This document shows positions 59,301 through 64,000 of a stretch of DNA of 64,000 nt, in pieces (positions within the stretch are counted from its first letter, which is position 1; each line of letters begins with the position of its first letter). Both the position numbers and the translations under genes were made by a program. The notes under the pieces were generated by a model. The model was not told where the DNA came from. It did not search any database and saw only the letters and a list, made by a program, of their open reading frames with translations. This stretch comes from Galbula dea (taxonomy: Eukaryota > Chordata > Aves > Piciformes > Galbulidae). The stretch lies in NCBI GenBank assembly GCA_013399015.1, contig VWZX01002690.1, positions 434,001 through 498,000 on the forward strand. Reading direction: 5' to 3'.

Positions 59301-62300
59301 GTGATATTCAGAGTTGTCTCTCTGTAGTATTCTCGCTGATGTCCTTCAAAGCTAAGAGAGAGAAGGAGCTGGTACCCTTGGCTTTAATGACTAGGAACAG
59401 TTTGCCTAGAGGAGAGGTTATTCTGTGTTATCTGTACTTACAAATGAGTTTTTTCTTGAAATCTTGAAAGATTTAAGTGTTTCACTGGGATGTTATCCAC
59501 ATCCCATGTGACAACAGCTATTGGTTGTTTCTTAATCCCCAGGCGAGCCTGGCAGGTCAGAGACAAAGGAGCACCTGATGAAGATACACAGAGGTCAAGG
59601 TTCCTTGCTGAAGAACAAGTTTCATTTCATTTTCCTCATAACAGCTTTTTCTACAAATTATCTGTGAGTTTTGCCTTAACAGTTGTGATATTTTCCTGCT
59701 GACACAATGATGGGTAGAAAGGACTTGAAGAGAAATAGTAAAATGAACTCTCTAAATCAATGAGATTATAGAAGGACTGTGCTCCTTGGCTTCAGGAGCA
59801 GCAACCAGCCTCTTGCTCTCTTTCCTCCACCAACAGAGTCCACATGGGGACTGCAAGTAACAAGAAGTATCTCTAGTTTCAAGCAGAGCCCATCCTTCTC
59901 TCTTAGGGCTACCACCAAGGAGTTTCAAGGGATTTGAAGTGGGTGGAGGCAGTTATCCCATCAGCTGAGATGCAATATTTGAGCAGGTGAGTGATCCTAG
60001 TCTAGCCCAGTGAGTGTAGAATGAGTTCTTATTTAAATCCCCTTTAATTGCTGCTTAATGCCTAAATATCCCAATAACAGCTAACTTCACCTCACTGTGC
60101 CTGGGCTGAGTTAAACCTGGCAAGAATTCTGGTGTAAAAAGCAATGACAAACCCCATCATTAAATCTTCTTGAAGATCTCTATGTTCACTACACCATCAC
60201 AAAATGTTCCTTTAAAAAACAATTCCCAGTCTGTACTTACCAAGCTCCACTTCTATCACATCTTTATCCTTTGGAAATAAAATCTGAGGAGGTAGAGGTG
60301 AGGGTTTTGCTTTGGAAATCAAGGGGGGAAAGAAAGCAGATATTAAACAGTTGTGAAAGAAAGATGATTCTGTGATTTTTGTAAGATGATTACTGTAATA
60401 ATCTGTACAGTTAATGTTTTAAGATCCCAAAGCATAACTTCAAACTAACACCACAATAGGATTTCACATGCCTGATGGGATTATCTGGTGTTATTCCTGT
60501 GACAAAATATTTCTGGGGAGTCTGTACATGTTAATAATATAACATGTAATTATTACATGTACATGCAATAAGTCTTTTGTCTCCATTTATCTATCTTTTA
60601 CCTTTGTATATAAAGGACAAGGAAAAGTTTTAGTGGCCATAAAATAGTGCCAATTACTATTTTAGCTATTGAGTGGGGGGGGGAGGAACCACAAATGCAG
60701 TTATAGGTTTTTGTGCTTTCTCAGCTGACTTCAGTAAAAGGAGATGAAGAGCTTCCTTCCAACATGTAAGAAATTGTTCATAGCCATGATATGAAATAGC
60801 TAATTCCCATTTTTCTGCAGTATCTGAAGAGGGAAGCCTGCAGCCCACAGCTCTGTTCCCCTCTGTCTTCCCTATCTCTGCAGCCTGAGAGCTGAGCACA
60901 CCCAGTTCCCACCACACAGCTGTCTGCACACCAGCCACAGCTGCACACATCTGTTTCCCATTCCATCAGGCTGCCATGACACTCAGCAGGCTCTTACCAT
61001 TATCTTCTAGAAGGAATACTATTTTTTTTCCCTTTGACATATTTATTTTCCATAAATTGGACAACTCCAGACTACATCCAGCCACTTCACTTGGATTAGA
61101 CACTCAGATCTTTCTGATTTTTTTTTCCCTTAATGCATTTTTCTTCTTTTCTGGCCCTTTTTACCATCTTGTATTTCCTACTCCAAACACATGATTTGCT
61201 ATCCTTTCCCTCATTAAGCCTGTGAGGACATAATCATATTTCCCTAAAAAAACCCCAACCCAATCTGCAGGAATTGGTTTAACCATTTTTTTTCCAGGCT
61301 GCCAGAAATGTAATTCTCTTTATCCACCCTGTTCCTAATTTTCATTAGCTGGATCCAGTAAAAAAAGAAGTCAGTCAGTTCCTAGCTAGCTGATTATGCT
61401 AAGTTCTTAGCTGCCAGCACTCAGAGGTAGAAGGTCCTCTGGGTCAGAGTGGACCTGCAAGGCAACAGGGATGTCCATCATAAATCAGTAAGATCAAACC
61501 ACAACAGCTCCACTCATCAGTTTACTAATTGGAAGGGCTGATAAAAACAAAGTTGTCATTAAATACTTTGAATCTAGTAAAGACTGGAGCAGACATGACA
61601 GACCCAGGTTGGATTTCACATGTTCCACTGCAATGCCTAAAATCTAAAAGGATTTTCAGCCCTGGTATCAAATACATGCTAGATGATCAAGATGGACCAG
61701 AAGGTGTTGAATTACAGGCCACCAAAACATCAGGGATCTAATGATCAGCAGATGATCCTCACTAGCTGCAAACTCTTCTCCCCTCAAACAAGAAGAAAGC
61801 AGAGCTTTGGGGCATCCCACCAAGGAGATTCTTCATTTCACAGATAAGTGTTAGCAGACAACTCTACCAACCACAGTTCTCAGAAGCTTCTAACAAAAAG
61901 CTGAGTGTGACCAGCTGTGAATTTACCCTCATCTTGTTCTAGCTGGATCCCAATCCACAAAAATTCACCTAAAAAAAAGTTTCACTAAAAAAAAACCCAA
62001 AATAAAACAAACCAAGAGAAACTCTTTTCCATGTATGAAAGGAGCTTCCTTTGCTTTAGGTAAGCATCAGCATTTTTCATGTTAGCAAACTATAAAATGA
62101 CTCTTACCCTTGCTTATGAAAATCCTTGTTGCTGATACATTAAACACATTTCCTTTATGAGTGTAGATAAATTGGCAAGTATAATAACCATCATCCTCCT
62201 TTCCTGGGTTGTCAATAAAAACATATTTTTCTGCCTCAAAGAATCTCTCCCCCTTAAGAGGTTTGCAGTTCTGGAAAAGAAAGCACAAACCCACAACTTA

Positions 62301-63608
62301 CTTTATTTGGCCGCAAATAGCTTCTCAGAGTAATCTGCTCTCCAAATGGCACTATCAGGGCTTTCTTTACCTTGTACCACTGGATGATAGTAGCATTCTT
62401 GTAATTGTCAATGGTAGGACAAACAATTTTTCCTCTTCCAGTGTCATTTGGGTAACGAATCTGACTTGGGAAGCATACTCCTTGCTTGTGTGGATGCACC
62501 TGCACACGCATCTTGAAGGACTTTGTGCTGTTGTTTGAACTTTGAAGATGGAACAAAGGGATCAGAAGGATATATTCCATATAAAAAAAGCTATTAAATC
62601 TTTCCAATAAATGTGAGTCATGTGTGATTATGATATAACATATGGATGATTATGGTGGTTCAGCCACAGAAAGATTTTTAATGACCTGCCATAAAAATAG
62701 CAATTGCAGGATGAAAAGAGTTATATTAATTGGTGTATACCATGAAAAAAAATGGCATCATATCCACAGCTAATTAAAATGTATCATTAAAGCATGGATA
62801 TTTCCTTCCAGTCTTAAGCCTTTCACTTGTCAGTGTTGCACTTACAAATGTATGACACAAGTGTAGTTTCCAGAATCCTCTCGAGCTGTTGGCAGAAACC
62901 AAAGAAATCTCCCTAAGGAAAATATTCTTGAGTCCTCTTCTTCTGCAGGAATGAACCTGTTAGTATCTGTGTGGTACCAGGTGACCTTCACAGCTGAACT
63001 CCATGGGGGACACTTTATAGCTAAAGCCTCACCTTCTATTGCATCAACTACAAATGAACAAAAAAAGAACAAAAAACATCTCAGATGAATTAAACCTTAA
63101 TTCTCTCTGAACATTTGTAATGAGCAAAAGACCCAGTTATGCCCCTGGTCCAGCAGGATGTATAGACAAGTGCCCTTGTTCAGTGCAGTTTAAGCACCTT
63201 CTTGCAGCCTTTGCCCAGCTGGGACCTGGAGCCCCAGTTCCTCTCAAATCTTTACAATAAAGAGCTTTTTCTTTCTGCTTACAGAGATGTCAAGGAGCAG
63301 AAGTAGAACTTAAAGCTAATGTCACAGGGATGGACACTATTTGGTGTATTTTAATATACAGAGAAAACACATAAAGCTGGTTTTTGAGCTATGATTTGTG
63401 GTTTGAGGTAGAAAAGGTCATAAAACCCCCCAAACTAGCTCATTTTAGGTTTACAAAACAGTAAAATCACTAATTTGGGAATAGCCTACACATTACTACA
63501 GAATAAACCTTATCAGAAAGGATGTTTAAAATGTGACTTACATGTTTCAGATGCCATGGAAAGCGAGAGGAAGGTGGCTAGGAGGAGCAGATGGACAGAC
63601 CTCATCAT
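49975..63608 (-). CDS. IL1RL1: IL1RL1 (ST2), IL-33 receptor, membrane form, 10 coding exons
   Basis: By family knowledge the ligand-binding chain for IL-33, signalling with IL1RAP through TIR domains and MYD88. Coding exons: 63608-63542, 63047-62846, 62539-62371, 62270-62108, 60309-60241, 59574-59442, 59351-59194, 54481-54338, 53219-53061, 50321-49975. All junctions are GT-AG, frame continuous for 536 codons (556 in human ST2L). Layout in residues: signal peptide 1-20, Ig1 22-89, Ig2 90-200, Ig3 201-320, membrane span about 327-346, TIR 369-525. [20 protein letters not shown] and [20 protein letters not shown] match ST2. So do [28 protein letters not shown] and [12 protein letters not shown] in the TIR. 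IL1RL2 and IL1R1 were considered; both lack the ALIQND-KVIL-E and GTIKW combination. Gene order before IL18R1 also fits. Confidence 0.92.
50588..50635 (+). repeat. CR1 LINE fragment, left part of an interrupted copy
   Basis: GGCATGGTGGTGATAGGTTG followed by ATGCTTGGACTT is the CR1 3' region in plus sense. It stops where the minus-sense copy begins and seems to resume at 51076. Confidence 0.7.
50636..51070 (-). repeat. CR1 LINE 3'-end copy inserted in another CR1
   Basis: Begins with an A/C-rich tail (AGAAACATAGAAACATCATC) and continues through CAAGATCATCAAGTCCAGCC and AACCCATTCCCTCTAGTCCC. Minus sense, about 430 bp, in the 5' flank of IL1RL1 coding exon 10. Confidence 0.85.
51076..51118 (+). 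repeat. CR1 LINE tail, right part of an interrupted copy
   Basis: GACTGTGATCTTATAGGTCT then CTTCCAACCTTAATGATCCT complete the tail of the plus-sense CR1 broken at 50635. Confidence 0.7.
53061..53219 (-). CDS. IL1RL1: IL1RL1 coding exon 9: TIR domain, first part
   Basis: Encodes [20 protein letters not shown] (box 1), [17 protein letters not shown] and YGRDVYPGE (box 2 and BB loop), the last shared with ST2 and IL1R1. Acceptor TTGCCTTGCAG, donor GTAAGTT, phase 1 to phase 1. Confidence 0.94.
54338..54481 (-). CDS. IL1RL1: IL1RL1 coding exon 8: transmembrane segment
   Basis: Encodes the hydrophobic run [20 protein letters not shown], then [20 protein letters not shown]. The juxtamembrane part looks partly IL18R1-like (VDLVL-YR), while REIFQPY recalls ST2 RDIAKPY. 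Acceptor TCTTTGCAG, donor GTGAGTA, phase 1 to phase 1. Confidence 0.92.
55820..56440 (+). repeat. CR1 LINE with internal assembly gap (N at 56028)
   Basis: Plus-sense CR1 (antisense to IL1RL1) from about GGGTGGGTTGTGAACTGGTT to the tail CATTCTGTAATTCTGTGA. At 56028 the sequence jumps from the GATGACACTAAACTGGGTG block to the CCAGTTCTGGGCCCCTCAGT block. In the copy at 9300-10236 these blocks lie about 360 bp apart. The rest of the RT C-terminal frame ([20 protein letters not shown]) is open to 56278. Confidence 0.92.
58886..59150 (-). repeat. CR1 LINE 3'-end copy just below IL1RL1 exon 7
   Basis: Starts with the tail TCATAGACTCACAGAGCTAA and runs to the CTCCCCTGGTGTAACTTGAG block. Minus sense, the same as IL1RL1, with its upper end about 44 bp from the exon 7 donor. 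Confidence 0.9.
59194..59351 (-). CDS. IL1RL1: IL1RL1 coding exon 7: Ig domain 3, second half
   Basis: Encodes [40 protein letters not shown] and [11 protein letters not shown]. Acceptor CTCTCTTAG, donor GTAGGAG, phase 2 to phase 1. The frame stays open past the donor for about 50 codons into a CR1 element. Confidence 0.92.
59442..59574 (-). CDS. IL1RL1: IL1RL1 coding exon 6: Ig domain 3, first half
   Basis: Encodes [39 protein letters not shown] and EKTH. It provides the first cysteine and the tryptophan of Ig3. Acceptor ATCTTCATCAG, donor GTAAGTA, phase 1 to phase 2. Confidence 0.91.
60241..60309 (-). CDS. IL1RL1: IL1RL1 coding exon 5: Ig2-Ig3 linker
   Basis: A 69 nt exon encoding [20 protein letters not shown] then ELG at the junction; human ends KEVEIG. 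Acceptor ATTTCCAAAG, donor GTAAGTA, phase 1 to phase 1. Confidence 0.9.
60542..60560. repeat. Perfect 9-bp inverted repeat
   Basis: ACATGTAAT, one T, ATTACATGT, in the IL1RL1 intron between coding exons 4 and 5, within an AT-rich patch. Confidence 0.8.
62108..62270 (-). CDS. IL1RL1: IL1RL1 coding exon 4: Ig domain 2, second half
   Basis: Encodes [38 protein letters not shown] and [15 protein letters not shown]. Acceptor TTTCTTTTCCAG, donor GTAAGAG, phase 0 to phase 1. Confidence 0.94.
62371..62539 (-). CDS. IL1RL1: IL1RL1 coding exon 3: Ig domain 2, first half
   Basis: Encodes [20 protein letters not shown] and [20 protein letters not shown], ending in phase 0. NST, NDT and NAT sequons are present. 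Acceptor CATCTTCAAAG, donor GTAAAGA. Confidence 0.93.
62846..63047 (-). CDS. IL1RL1: IL1RL1 coding exon 2: Ig domain 1
   Basis: Encodes [37 protein letters not shown] and [20 protein letters not shown]. The human domain reads LLKFLPAAVADSGIYTC in the same place. Acceptor TTCATTTGTAG, donor GTAAGTG, phase 1 to phase 2. Confidence 0.93.
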
Positions 63609-63612
63609 ATTG
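63542..63612 (-). CDS. IL1RL1: IL1RL1 coding exon 1: start and signal peptide
   Basis: Encodes [20 protein letters not shown] then ET and a split codon. Start at 63608; the second ATG at 63605 is equally possible. The acceptor TTTTTGGTTTAG four bases above the start shows that the 5' UTR is in another exon. Donor GTAAGTC, phase 1. Confidence 0.88.
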
Positions 63613-64000
63613 CTAAACCAAAAAGAAAAAACACTGATATCTCAATACACTCTGGATCAGTTGTTGTGACCTAGTCTTAGAGAATCCTGCTGTGGCAGGG
63701 GGGTTGGACTAGGTGATCTTTCAAAGTCCCTTCCAACTCCTAACATTCTGTGATACTGCCATGGTTCTCAGACCAGCCAGGGGACTGTCTGTGACCAATA
63801 CATCCAGGGAGCAGAACAGGAGCTGTGGAGGACTTTTGGCTCCCCTGAGCCATGTTAACCTGCAGGGGAACTGAAGAAATAGACTGGAAAAGGAGGCCAA
63901 GGCAAATATATTCTACTCCTGTAAGAGCAGCAAGGCAGATCCTGCGCCTCATTCACGTCTCCATATGTGTCTAACTGATCTGCACCTGCTGTAATTCACA
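63613..64000 (-). other. IL1RL1 upstream intron or flank
   Basis: Starts with the polypyrimidine acceptor of IL1RL1 coding exon 1 and contains a CR1 tail at 63671-63757. The IL1RL1 promoter and 5' non-coding exon are not recognisable here and probably lie beyond the right edge. Confidence 0.55.
63671..63757 (+). repeat. CR1 LINE tail fragment
   Basis: GGGGGGTTGGACTAGGTGAT, CTTTCAAAGTCCCTTCCAAC and TCCTAACATTCTGTGATACT: a clean CR1 3' end in plus sense, about 60 bp above the IL1RL1 signal-peptide exon. Confidence 0.88.

Noticed and set aside
49975..63608. First receptor gene as IL1R1 or IL1RL2
   Set aside because: ALIQND-KVIL-E, QGTIKW and [12 protein letters not shown], together with Ig2 CPTIDNY, fit IL1RL1 best, as does its place before IL18R1.
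1..64000. Prokaryotic-type features (operons, CRISPR, riboswitches) and tRNA or rRNA genes
   Set aside because: Spliced vertebrate genes and CR1 repeats show avian nuclear DNA. No array, cloverleaf or rRNA segment was recognised.

Overview
The window is vertebrate, almost certainly avian, nuclear DNA. Three large spliced genes of the interleukin-1 receptor family lie head to tail on the minus strand. The introns and spacers are littered with CR1 LINE fragments whose 3' ends carry the bird-type ATTCTGTGA tail. The species cannot be fixed from the sequence; the CR1 density would suit a CR1-rich bird lineage such as woodpeckers, but that is only an impression.

Reading 5' to 3' on the minus strand (high to low coordinates), the genes are IL1RL1 (ST2, IL-33 receptor; coding 63608 to 49975, 536 codons), IL18R1 (IL-18 receptor alpha; coding 39289 to 22999, 565 codons) and IL18RAP (IL-18 receptor beta; coding 15019 to 2479, 588 codons from the first ATG or 570 from the start that matches mammals). 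This is the same order and relative orientation as in mammals. I rebuilt each gene exon by exon: ten coding exons each, every junction checked for splice dinucleotides and reading phase. All three share the junction phase series 1-2-0-1-1-2-1-1-1, so they are intact tandem paralogues. Each encodes a signal peptide, three Ig domains, one membrane span and a TIR domain split over the last two coding exons. The only non-GT donor is a GC donor after IL18R1 coding exon 4.

By family knowledge, IL1RL1 binds IL-33 and signals with IL1RAP (not in this window). IL18R1 binds IL-18 and recruits IL18RAP, and the two TIR domains then recruit MYD88. The two IL-18 receptor chains are therefore neighbours here.

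Region by region: 1-2478 is IL18RAP 3' flank; 2479-15027 IL18RAP; 15028-22998 spacer, probably holding the IL18RAP 5' non-coding exon(s); 22999-39361 IL18R1; 39362-42560 a probable IL18R1 5' intron ending at a CpG-rich candidate promoter and first exon (about 42480-42800), followed by a 200 bp polypurine tract; 43150-49974 spacer with decayed CR1 copies; 49975-63612 IL1RL1; 63613-64000 IL1RL1 5' flank or intron.

I found no novel multi-gene system. The observations most worth checking are: an open reading frame running from IL1RL1 coding exon 7 through its donor into a sense CR1, which could give a soluble ST2-like isoform; three short perfect inverted repeats in introns, two of them built from repeated words in a way that suggests template switching; a CR1 copy collapsed at a single N; a CR1 nested inside another CR1; and the apparent loss of one cysteine pair from the first Ig domain of IL18R1.
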